From a bacterium (GTDB lineage: Bacteria; Patescibacteriota; Patescibacteriia; Patescibacteriales; GWE2-39-37), in the NCBI GenBank assembly GCA_021786695.1, contig JAJYMT010000022.1, positions 1 to 16,480 of the forward strand: a stretch of DNA of 16,480 nucleotides, written 5' to 3'. The notes under the pieces are model-generated. The model saw only the letters and a program-made list of their open reading frames with translations. It ran no database searches and was not told the origin of the DNA. Made by a program: the position numbers and the translations under genes. Below, in pieces: positions 1 through 5,834 of the stretch (its first letter is position 1; every line of letters begins with the position of its first letter).

Positions 1-207
1 CCGGACGGGCTGAAGTATTACCGCCGGCTGTTCAAACAGATCAAATCCGCCTGTCTCAAAAACTTCGTCCTCTTGTGCGAAATTGATCCGAGCCAGAAGC
101 GGTCAATCTCTGCGCTCGCCAAAAAAATCCTGCCACCGCATCAGATCGAAATAAAAAAAGACCTGCGCGGCCACAGCCGTCTGGCAATAATAACCGGCAA
201 ACAATAA
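1..207 (+). CDS. prmC: PrmC/HemK release-factor glutamine methyltransferase, C-terminal end (5' truncated)
   Basis: The frame opens at the first base of the window and stops at TAA 205-207, giving the last 68 residues. It starts PDGLKYYRRL and ends with KKDLRGHSRLAII. In the PrmC/HemK family, 'DGL..YR.L' begins the last helix region and a 'KDL.GR.R' strand closes the Rossmann fold. The family N5-methylates the GGQ glutamine of release factors RF1 and RF2 using SAM. The catalytic NPPY motif would lie outside the window, so activity cannot be judged. No gene follows on this strand before the terminator at 234-280, so it is the last gene of its transcript. Identification rests on the tail motifs only; another class I methyltransferase is less likely. 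Confidence 0.72.
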   Translation, partial: PDGLKYYRRLFKQIKSACLKNFVLLCEIDPSQKRSISALAKKILPPHQIEIKKDLRGHSRLAIITGKQ

Positions 208-209
208 TC

Positions 210-230
210 AGTGATCAGCGATCAACAAAC
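210..230 (+). repeat. Degenerate heptad repeat after prmC
   Basis: Directly after the prmC stop are three 7-bp units, AGTGATC, AGCGATC and AACAAAC. They resemble the AGTGAAC unit found, in gene-sense orientation, just after the rplY stop. Only the first two units are convincingly related; the third may be chance. Confidence 0.4.
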
Positions 231-233
231 GGT

Positions 234-280
234 AATAAACAAAAAAGTCCGTTTAAATTCAACGGACTTTTTTGTTTATT
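234..280. terminator. Bidirectional intrinsic terminator between prmC and rplY
   Basis: A perfect 20-bp inverted repeat (arms 234-253 and 261-280, loop TAAATTC). Each arm carries an A6 or T6 tract flanking the core GTCCGTT/AACGGAC, so both strands give a GC-containing stem followed by a U-run. It can end prmC transcription from the left and the rodA-rplY operon from the right. Confidence 0.88.
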
Positions 281-302
281 GAAACGGCTAATAATGGTAG
301 AT

Positions 303-447
303 GTTCACTGTTCACTGTTCACTGTTCACTGTTCACTGTTCACTGTTCACTGTTCACTGTTCACTGTTCACTGTTCACTGTTCACTGTTCACTGTTCACT
401 GTTCACTGTTCACTGCTTGCCCGCCTCTGGCGGGTTCACTGTTCACT
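303..447. repeat. Heptanucleotide tandem array (GTTCACT, 16 + 2 copies)
   Basis: Sixteen identical back-to-back copies of GTTCACT fill 303-414. An 18-19 bp interruption with a palindrome (420-434) follows, then two more copies at 434-447. On the minus strand the unit reads AGTGAAC, and the rplY stop codon TGA (445-443) lies inside the last unit. The array is therefore the 3' UTR of the rplY transcript. Because seven is not a multiple of three, the minus strand meets TGA in all three frames every 21 bp. The plus strand has no stops, which creates a spurious open frame of a repeating VHCSLFT peptide. There are no spacers, so it is not CRISPR. Copy number may vary between cells or be compressed by assembly. 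Confidence 0.96.
420..434. repeat. REP-like palindrome CCCGCC-TCT-GGCGGG
   Basis: A perfect 6-bp GC-only stem with a 3-nt loop splits the heptamer array into 16 and 2 copies. It could form a stable hairpin about 10 nt after the rplY stop and protect or pause the 3' end. There is no U-run beside it, so it is not an intrinsic terminator. Confidence 0.7.
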
Positions 448-1108
448 CTTTCTTTTTCTTCTCGCCTTCGGCCGGCGCGGCTCCTTCGGCCGGCGCGGCT
501 TCGCCCTCAACCGGTACCGCCTCGACTGCCGGAGCGGCCGGCGCCTCTTCCTTGACCGTCTCCACCACGCTGACCAAGACCTCGTCGGTCTCGCTGGCCA
601 GCTCAACGCCTTCGGGCAACTTGAGGTCGCTCATCTTGATCACGTCATCCATAGTATTGAGCGAAGAGATGTCGACGTCCAGCCGGCTGATCAACTTGTC
701 CGGCAGACAGGTAATCTCGACGTTGTCTTTGGTCTTGGCCAGCACGCCGCCGAGCTCAGTCACCGCCTTGGCTTCGCCCGCGAAATTCAATTCCACCTCG
801 ACGGTGATCTTCTTCTTCATGTCGACCTTGTAGAAATCGATGTGGGACAGGCCGCCCTTGATCGGCTCTTTCTCCACTTCCTTGACCACCACTTTGAGCG
901 GCGCGCCATCATCGATCTTCAGGTTGATCAAGCTCGATTCGCCGGCGCGCTCGAACAGTTTGGCGAAATCCAGCGCCTTGATCTTGAAATTAAGGTTTTT
1001 CTGGCCGCTGCCGTAAACGACCGCCGGCACGAAACCCGCCTTGCGCAGATCCTTGGCCTTGTCTTTTTCCGTCCGGCTCCAGGCCGACAGATTGAATTCT
1101 TCACCCAT
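443..1108 (-). CDS. rplY: 50S ribosomal protein L25 (CTC/TL5 form, two-domain)
   Basis: A 221-aa protein of the long bacterial L25 family, which binds 5S rRNA in the large subunit. The N-terminal 5S-binding domain (about 1-92) shows RKAGFVPAVVYG and the closing SHIDFYKV. The C-terminal CTC beta domain (about 98-183) ends LPEGVELASETDEVLVSV. Residues 185-221 are a low-complexity Ala/Pro/Glu tail ending KKKKE. The tail contains an exact 18-bp tandem duplication in the DNA (465-482, 483-500), so its length probably varies. The start ATG has no clear Shine-Dalgarno site. The gene begins 12 nt after the rodA stop and is the last gene of the operon. Its TGA stop lies within the heptamer array. Confidence 0.93.
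   Translation of the reverse strand: MGEEFNLSAWSRTEKDKAKDLRKAGFVPAVVYGSGQKNLNFKIKALDFAKLFERAGESSLINLKIDDGAPLKVVVKEVEKEPIKGGLSHIDFYKVDMKKKITVEVELNFAGEAKAVTELGGVLAKTKDNVEITCLPDKLISRLDVDISSLNTMDDVIKMSDLKLPEGVELASETDEVLVSVVETVKEEAPAAPAVEAVPVEGEAAPAEGAAPAEGEKKKKE
465..500. repeat. Exact 18-bp tandem duplication in the rplY tail
   Basis: The same 18 bp occurs at 465-482 and 483-500, entirely inside the rplY coding sequence. It adds an Ala/Pro/Glu/Gly hexapeptide to the C-terminal tail without changing the frame. Confidence 0.9.
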
Positions 1109-1120
1109 AGATAATTGCGT

Positions 1121-2227
1121 TTAGTAGCTTAACCGCGATCTGATGATGATGCTCTGAACCACCCCGAGAAGCATCATATTGGCGATCATCGCGCTGCCGC
1201 CATAACTTAAAAAAGGGAGTGAAATGCCAATTACCGGCAACATCCCCATATTCATAGCAATATTAATAAACATTTCAATAAAAATCAAGGACATCGCCCC
1301 CAGCATAAAAAATATCCCGAAATCGTTGTTGATTTTCTTAAGGGAAGCCAGGCAGCGATAAACGAAGACCGAGAAAAATATCAGCACCAATGAGACGCCC
1401 AAAAACCCGAGTTCCTCGGAAACAACCGCGAAAATGAAGTCGGTCTGGCTCTCCGGTAAGAACTTTAGTTGCGACTGCGAACCGAAGCCGATGCCCCGTC
1501 CGAGCATCCCGCCCGAACCGACAGCGATGATCGCCTGCGAGATGTTATAACCCTGATTCAGGGGATCAAAGGAGGGGTTGACGAAAGTTGCCAGCCGTTC
1601 TTTCTGGTAGGGCTTGAGATAAAACGACCACCCCAGGAGCCCCAGAAGAAGCACCGCCAGCAGCATCGCCGCCAGATATTTCTTCCGCAGCCCGGCCAGG
1701 ACGATGAAGGCGAACCAGATCGCGAACAGGAGCATTGCCGAGCCGAAATCCGGCTGCAGACCGACCAGAACGAATAGCACCAGTGTCCCGCCGCCGGTGA
1801 TCAGAAGCGATTTCAGGGGGTCCGCCTTGATCGAGCCGGCGGAAAAATAGCGGGCGAGAAAAAGGATCAAGGCGAATTTGACGAATTCAACCGGCTGGAT
1901 GCCGAGCCCAAAGATATAAAACCAGCCCTTGGTACCGTTGACCGTCTTGCCGAAAAGGAGCACGGCGATGAGCGAGGCGATGCCGAACAGATAAAAATAA
2001 TTGCTCAGACCCCGCAATAGATGATAGTCGGTGAAGGCCAGGAAAAACATCAGCACCAGGCCGATCAGCACGAACACCAGCTGTTTTTTAAAATTCAACA
2101 GATCGGTGCCGCCGCGCCCGAGCGCCACGCTGTAAATTTCAACCAGGCCGAAACTAATTAAAAGAAGCACTGCGGAAAACAGTGCCCAATCCATATTCTT
2201 AAGATAAAGCGTAAATCGTTTGAACAT
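1121..2227 (-). CDS. rodA: RodA, SEDS peptidoglycan glycosyltransferase
   Basis: A 368-aa polytopic membrane protein of the SEDS family, which polymerises lipid II into glycan strands during elongation together with a class B PBP. About ten hydrophobic segments span the length, the family norm. Recognisable signatures: GTKGWFYIFGLGIQPVEFVK (98-117), QPDFGSAML (158-166), FDPLNQGY (220-227), AVGSGGMLGRG (235-245), FLPESQTDFIFAVVSEELG (256-274) and LPFLSYGGSAM (338-348). W102 and D263 align with E. coli RodA W102 and the essential D262. The DPLNQGY and FLPE-x-TDF pattern fits RodA better than FtsW. It starts 8 nt after the stop of the 321-aa gene and is followed by rplY 12 nt on. No PBP or mreBCD is in view. 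Confidence 0.94.
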   Translation of the reverse strand: MFKRFTLYLKNMDWALFSAVLLLISFGLVEIYSVALGRGGTDLLNFKKQLVFVLIGLVLMFFLAFTDYHLLRGLSNYFYLFGIASLIAVLLFGKTVNGTKGWFYIFGLGIQPVEFVKFALILFLARYFSAGSIKADPLKSLLITGGGTLVLFVLVGLQPDFGSAMLLFAIWFAFIVLAGLRKKYLAAMLLAVLLLGLLGWSFYLKPYQKERLATFVNPSFDPLNQGYNISQAIIAVGSGGMLGRGIGFGSQSQLKFLPESQTDFIFAVVSEELGFLGVSLVLIFFSVFVYRCLASLKKINNDFGIFFMLGAMSLIFIEMFINIAMNMGMLPVIGISLPFLSYGGSAMIANMMLLGVVQSIIIRSRLSY

Positions 2228-2235
2228 TCGGTTGA

Positions 2236-3201
2236 CTACTGCCCGGCGGCTTCAAAACCAAAATAATTGTTTTTATCAAGAATGTCAATCTCCGGAACGA
2301 TCCTGATTTCATCCGCGCGATTGGCGCCGCCGGTCATGCTCATCTCGACCCGCCTGGTCTCGCCGGACTTGAACCGCTCCAGGCGGTAACGGTTCACCCC
2401 CGCGAGCTGGCCGCGATTGTACAGCAGGATCACGGCATCGGCCTGCCAAAAATTATAGGCCGACTTGTTGGTGATGGAAAAAGAAAGATCGCTCACGTTC
2501 AACTTTTCCGACAACCCGGAAGACCTGGCCGGCGTGAATTTTATGTCTGACGTCTCTATGTTCAGCCGTTCGTTCCGGTACGCCTCCCAATCCGGCAGTT
2601 CCCGCGCGCCCAGCCGGCGCCAGGAGATGCTCTGAATTGCCAGCTGGACATTTTCCGGCGCCCGATCCGATTCGATGCTCAAAGCCAACAGGACTTTGGT
2701 CTCTCCCGGAAGCAAAAAGGAACGGGCGTCTGCCAATTCTCCGGCAGCGGACTTGAAACTATAATCGAATGAACCGACCTGGCGCGGGTTGGGATTGGTA
2801 ATGGTGGCATATAGGTCATAACGAGGCAATCCCTTGCCGGTATTCACCTCAAACACGGAGACGGGTCCGATTATCGGAGGGTGGGCGACCAAGGTAGCGA
2901 TGTAATCATGGTCGAAACTCCTGGTGGCCAGGAGCTGCCGTATAAGCGCTTCATCTTCATTCATGCCCTTGAAAAGATAATAGCCGAAATTCCACAGGGT
3001 ATTCGTCCAAGTGGCGACGGCGATCGCAATCAGCGCTCCGATCAGTATTTTGAAAAATAATTCCCGATGTTCAAGATACCAGAGTCCGGCCTCCAGTTTT
3101 TTCATCGAGACGCCGTCCAAATCCTGATAACGGTCGATGTTCACCGGCTTATCTTCGACCCGGTTTTTACCGTTTATTTTAGTATCATCTATGGTAGCCA
3201 T
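2236..3201 (-). CDS. Unknown single-pass membrane protein with two beta-sandwich-like repeats
   Basis: A 321-aa protein of no recognised family. An N-terminal cytoplasmic segment of about 48 residues precedes one transmembrane helix (about 50-66, KILIGALIAIAVATW), and the rest should be extracytoplasmic. The outer part appears to hold two similar beta domains. The first (about 113-196) has YATITNPNP and LPGETKVLL; the second (about 215-305) has FSITNKSAYNFWQADAVILL and FKSGETRRVEM. This pattern, 'interaction strand, N-rich turn, later pGEt strand', resembles FxLYD/late-embryogenesis-type folds; that is inference. It is the first gene of the rodA-rplY operon, 8 nt ahead of rodA, which suggests a role in envelope assembly. 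The promoter at 3212-3236 places the transcription start at or near its ATG. Confidence 0.85.
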   Translation of the reverse strand: MATIDDTKINGKNRVEDKPVNIDRYQDLDGVSMKKLEAGLWYLEHRELFFKILIGALIAIAVATWTNTLWNFGYYLFKGMNEDEALIRQLLATRSFDHDYIATLVAHPPIIGPVSVFEVNTGKGLPRYDLYATITNPNPRQVGSFDYSFKSAAGELADARSFLLPGETKVLLALSIESDRAPENVQLAIQSISWRRLGARELPDWEAYRNERLNIETSDIKFTPARSSGLSEKLNVSDLSFSITNKSAYNFWQADAVILLYNRGQLAGVNRYRLERFKSGETRRVEMSMTGGANRADEIRIVPEIDILDKNNYFGFEAAGQ

Positions 3202-3211
3202 AACTATATTT

Positions 3212-3236
3212 TAACAAAAAAATCGCTTTCTAACAA
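3212..3236 (-). promoter_or_regulatory. Sigma-70-type promoter of the rodA operon, probably leaderless
   Basis: On the minus strand, a -35 TTGTTA and a -10 TAAAAT are separated by exactly 17 bp. Six nucleotides (ATAGTT) lie between the -10 and the ATG at 3201, so the A of ATG falls at the expected +1. No Shine-Dalgarno site is possible on such a transcript. Confidence 0.68.
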
Positions 3237-3261
3237 ACGGCCGTAACCGCCTCGTATCCGC

Positions 3262-3290
3262 TTGCAAATCCGAGTATTTTTTGCTAAAAT
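3262..3290 (+). promoter_or_regulatory. gyrB promoter
   Basis: TTGCAA (3262-3267), a 17-bp spacer and TAAAAT (3285-3290), with the start expected near 3297. It is divergent from the rodA-operon promoter and uses the same -10 hexamer. The leader would be about 60 nt. A second, weaker -10 (TATTAA, 3347-3352) could give a leaderless gyrB transcript. Confidence 0.68.
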
Positions 3291-3304
3291 ATTCATATAA
3301 AACC

Positions 3305-3330
3305 ATGCCCTCGACAACAGGGCGTTTTCT
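3305..3330 (+). promoter_or_regulatory. Leader hairpin with short T-tract, possible attenuator
   Basis: Arms ATGCCCT (3305-3311) and AGGGCGT (3319-3325) pair with one G-T wobble around a 7-nt loop and are followed by TTTCT. The stem is short for a full terminator, so any attenuation would be partial. Confidence 0.3.
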
Positions 3331-3355
3331 AATTAAATTACCTAATATTAAATAA
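3305..3355 (+). CDS. Possible 16-codon upstream ORF in the gyrB leader
   Basis: ATG at 3305 opens a frame for MPSTTGRFLIKLPNIK and stops at TAA 3353-3355, three bases before the gyrB ATG. It is in the same frame as gyrB. Its ATG lies about 8 nt after the predicted transcript start. A hairpin (about 3305-3325, core GCCCT/AGGGC) is inside it, followed by TTTCT. Translation is not shown; it could couple or attenuate gyrB expression. Confidence 0.3.
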   Translation: MPSTTGRFLIKLPNIK

Positions 3356-3358
3356 AAT

Positions 3359-5392
3359 ATGGCAAAAGAAAAAATAAAAAAATCAAACGGATATGATGCC
3401 GGCGCTATCACGGTTTTGGAGGGTCTTGACCCGGTACGCAAGCGCCCCGGCATGTACATCGGTTCGACCTCGGCCGCGGGCCTGCACCACCTGATCTGGG
3501 AAGTGGTGGACAACTCGATCGACGAGGCAATGGCCGGTTTCGCAAGCCATATCGAAGTTAGATTGACCTCCGACGGCATGGTGGAAGTGGCCGATAACGG
3601 CCGCGGCATACCGGTCGACATCCATAAGACCACCGGCGTCTCGGCGCTGGAAACGGTGCTGACCAAATTGCACGCCGGCGGAAAATTCGGCGGCGCCGGC
3701 TATAAGGTCTCCGGCGGCCTGCACGGCGTCGGCGTCTCGGTGGTGAACGCGCTTTCGATCTATCTCAAGGCCGAAGTGCATCTCGACGGCAAACTCTGGC
3801 TGCAAGAATACAAGCAGGGCAAACCCCGCGCCAAGGCCAAGCCGGTCGGCAAGACCAACAAGAACGGTACTACTATCACTTTCAAGCCGGATCCGGAAAT
3901 CTTCACCGAACTGGAATTCTCCTGGGGCAAAATCCTCGACCGTCTGCGCCAGCAGGCCTATCTGACTAAGGGCATCACTCTGTCGGTCGCCGATGAACGT
4001 ACCGGCCATTCCAAAAAACTTTACAAGTTTCATTTCGAAGGTGGAATCAAATCCTATGTCAAGGCGCTCAATCGCAACCAATCGGTAAAGAACGAGACCA
4101 TTTTTTACGTCGAGAAAGAAATCGACGATTCCAAGGTTGAAGTGGCGCTGCAATATAATGACGAATACAATGAAAACGTATTGGCCTTCGCCAATAATAT
4201 CCATAATCCGGAAGGCGGCACCCATTTGGTCGGCTTCCGTACCGCGCTCACCCGCACCCTGAACAGTTACGCGCGCAAACAGAACCTGCTCAAGGAGAAG
4301 GACGAAAACCTGACCGGCGACGACGTGCGCGAGGGGCTGACCGCGATCGTCAGCGTCAAATTGAGAGAACCGCAGTTCGAAGGCCAGACCAAGGGCAAAT
4401 TGGGAAACGCCGAAACCAAGACCTATGTTGAACAGATTTTCGGCGAGGCCTTCACCGCCTTCCTGGAAGAAAATCCGCGCCAAGGCGAACAAATCGTAGG
4501 CAAGTGCGTCTTGGCGAGCCAGGCCCGCATCGCCGCCCGCACCGCGCGCGCCACCATCCTGCGCAAAGGCGCGCTCGAGGGCATGACGCTTCCGGGCAAA
4601 CTGGCCGACTGCTCCAGCCGCAAACCGGAAGAATCGGAACTATATATCGTCGAGGGCGACTCGGCCGGCGGTTCGGCCAAACAGGGCCGCGACCGCAAAT
4701 TCCAGGCGATCCTGCCGCTTCGAGGCAAGATATTGAACGTGGAGCGCGCGCGGCTGGATAAGATGCTCGCCAACAACGAGATCAAGAACCTGGTGATCGC
4801 TCTCGGCACCAACATCGACGACCAATTCGATCTGGAAAAATTGCGCTATCACCGCGTGATCATCATGACCGATGCCGACGTAGACGGCTCGCATATCCGT
4901 ACCCTGCTCCTTACTCTCTTTTTCCGCCACTTTACCCCGCTGGTCGAGAACGGCAACCTCTATATCGCCCAACCGCCGCTTTATCAGATAAAAAAGGGCT
5001 CGACTGCACACTGGGCTTATACTGACGAACAAAAAGACAAGATAGTGAAAGAACTGGGCGGCGGCGCAATAGAAATCCTGGAGGCCGAAACGGACGAATC
5101 GGCCGAAGACGAGGTTGTTGAGGAGACCGATGAAGGCGAGGACAAGAAAAAAACCAAAGCTAAGGGGCCGGTCAAACTAATCATCCAGCGTTACAAGGGC
5201 TTGGGTGAAATGAACCCACAACAACTTTGGGAAACCACCATGGATCCGGCAAGCCGGATAATGAAACAGGTGACGGTCGATGACGCGGCGATGGCCAACG
5301 AGACCTTTGAGATGCTGATGGGCGATGACGTTGCCAGCCGCAAGAATTTCATCCAGACCCACGCCAAAAAAGTCGAAAATCTTGATATCTGA
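3359..5392 (+). CDS. gyrB: DNA gyrase subunit B
   Basis: A 677-aa type IIA topoisomerase ATPase subunit that with GyrA introduces negative supercoils. GHKL ATPase domain: EVVDNSIDEA (48-57, catalytic E48 and N52), DNGRGIP (79-85) and the ATP lid GGKFGG..YKVSGGLHGVG (107-125). The transducer has QTK (343-345). TOPRIM: EGDSAGGSAKQGRDR (432-446, E432), PLRGKILN and DADVDGSHIRTLLLT (505-519, metal ligands D505, D507, D509). The C-terminal part has QRYKGLGEMNPQQLWETTMDP and ends ENLDI, typical of GyrB over ParE. An acidic-then-basic stretch (about 575-603) occupies the site where Gram-negative GyrB carries its large insertion. The ATG lacks a Shine-Dalgarno site and follows an A/T-rich leader. It is monocistronic, with its own terminator. 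No gyrA is nearby. Confidence 0.97.
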   Translation: MAKEKIKKSNGYDAGAITVLEGLDPVRKRPGMYIGSTSAAGLHHLIWEVVDNSIDEAMAGFASHIEVRLTSDGMVEVADNGRGIPVDIHKTTGVSALETVLTKLHAGGKFGGAGYKVSGGLHGVGVSVVNALSIYLKAEVHLDGKLWLQEYKQGKPRAKAKPVGKTNKNGTTITFKPDPEIFTELEFSWGKILDRLRQQAYLTKGITLSVADERTGHSKKLYKFHFEGGIKSYVKALNRNQSVKNETIFYVEKEIDDSKVEVALQYNDEYNENVLAFANNIHNPEGGTHLVGFRTALTRTLNSYARKQNLLKEKDENLTGDDVREGLTAIVSVKLREPQFEGQTKGKLGNAETKTYVEQIFGEAFTAFLEENPRQGEQIVGKCVLASQARIAARTARATILRKGALEGMTLPGKLADCSSRKPEESELYIVEGDSAGGSAKQGRDRKFQAILPLRGKILNVERARLDKMLANNEIKNLVIALGTNIDDQFDLEKLRYHRVIIMTDADVDGSHIRTLLLTLFFRHFTPLVENGNLYIAQPPLYQIKKGSTAHWAYTDEQKDKIVKELGGGAIEILEAETDESAEDEVVEETDEGEDKKKTKAKGPVKLIIQRYKGLGEMNPQQLWETTMDPASRIMKQVTVDDAAMANETFEMLMGDDVASRKNFIQTHAKKVENLDI

Positions 5393-5401
5393 TTTTTTAA
5401 A

Positions 5402-5440
5402 GTAACAAAAATACGAGACCGGGTCTCGTATTTTTGTTAC
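5402..5440. terminator. gyrB terminator (perfect 19-bp hairpin)
   Basis: Arms 5402-5420 and 5422-5440 are perfect complements. The core is ACGAGACC/GGTCTCGT with A5/T5 tracts in the outer stem, so it works on the plus strand and probably on both. Confidence 0.88.
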
Positions 5441-5442
5441 TC

Positions 5443-5472
5443 AAAAAAAGGGGGGCGGATGATTCCCGCCCC
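5443..5472 (-). terminator. Intrinsic terminator of the 68-aa gene
   Basis: On the minus strand, GGGGCGG pairs with CCGCCCC around GAATCAT, followed by CC and a T7 run. It lies 26 nt after the stop of the 68-aa gene and directly beside the gyrB terminator. Confidence 0.85.
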
Positions 5473-5497
5473 GGAGATGAAAGTCGCCGGCAGCCGG

Positions 5498-5704
5498 TCA
5501 AACCGCGATCGGCTGCGCTTGTTCCACCCTTTTCAGGGTGACGATGAAGTTGTAGGCGGGAACGGTCTTGTCGCCCGCCTTCCCGGAGGTAGAGAGAATG
5601 AGCTGTCCGCCCTGGAGCTGCCGCTCCAGCACCTCGAGCAACGCTTGCTGCTCCCTTCCAAGACCCGAGTCCTCGCCAAACTCGATGACAACCCTCGCGC
5701 CCAT
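5498..5704 (-). CDS. Unknown 68-aa protein
   Basis: No family recognised. The protein (starts MGARVVIEFGEDSG, ends EQAQPIAV) looks soluble, with a beta strand, a helix rich in Glu/Gln (about 16-31), then two beta strands including YNFIVTLKRVEQ. This resembles a small alpha/beta fold. The frame is open upstream to 5809, but the start chosen here has a strong Shine-Dalgarno stretch (AGGGGGAGG just before the ATG). The promoter at 5780-5809 would also place the transcript start inside the longer frame, where no other start codon is available. It has its own promoter and terminator and is thus an independent unit. The good ribosome site is unusual for this window and suggests high expression. Confidence 0.72.
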   Translation of the reverse strand: MGARVVIEFGEDSGLGREQQALLEVLERQLQGGQLILSTSGKAGDKTVPAYNFIVTLKRVEQAQPIAV

Positions 5705-5779
5705 GGCCTCCCCCTTTCTTCCGTAAGGGTTGGAAAAAACTACCGCTGATGTTAAAAAATGAACCCAATAATTTACCTC

Positions 5780-5809
5780 ATTATACCATAAAAGTCCAGA
5801 GGTGGACAA
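5780..5809 (-). promoter_or_regulatory. Strong extended -10 promoter of the 68-aa gene with operator-like inverted repeat
   Basis: On the minus strand, TTGTCC (-35), 18 bp and a consensus TATAAT preceded by TGG (extended -10). The predicted start is near 5773, giving a leader of about 70 nt. An inverted repeat GTCCA-CCTC-TGGAC (5794-5807) covers the -35 and part of the spacer. It is followed on this strand by TTTT, so it may be an operator or a weak dedA terminator. Confidence 0.7.
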
Positions 5810-5834
5810 AAAAACAGTATATTTTTAGCTAAAT

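Noticed and set aside
303..447. CRISPR array.
   Set aside because: The unit is 7 bp and units are contiguous without spacers; no cas genes are present.
272..1114. Long plus-strand open frames through the heptamer array and antisense to rplY.
   Set aside because: The peptide is a stop-free translation of the GTTCACT repeat followed by antisense of a clear L25 gene; all three plus frames are open there for the same trivial reason.
3211..3666. Minus-strand open frame overlapping the gyrB start.
   Set aside because: It is antisense to conserved GyrB ATPase motifs and its tail runs through the promoter region; it has no protein signature.
5705..5809. N-terminal extension of the 68-aa protein to 103 aa.
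   Set aside because: The predicted promoter lies inside the extension, and the strong Shine-Dalgarno supports the ATG at 5704.
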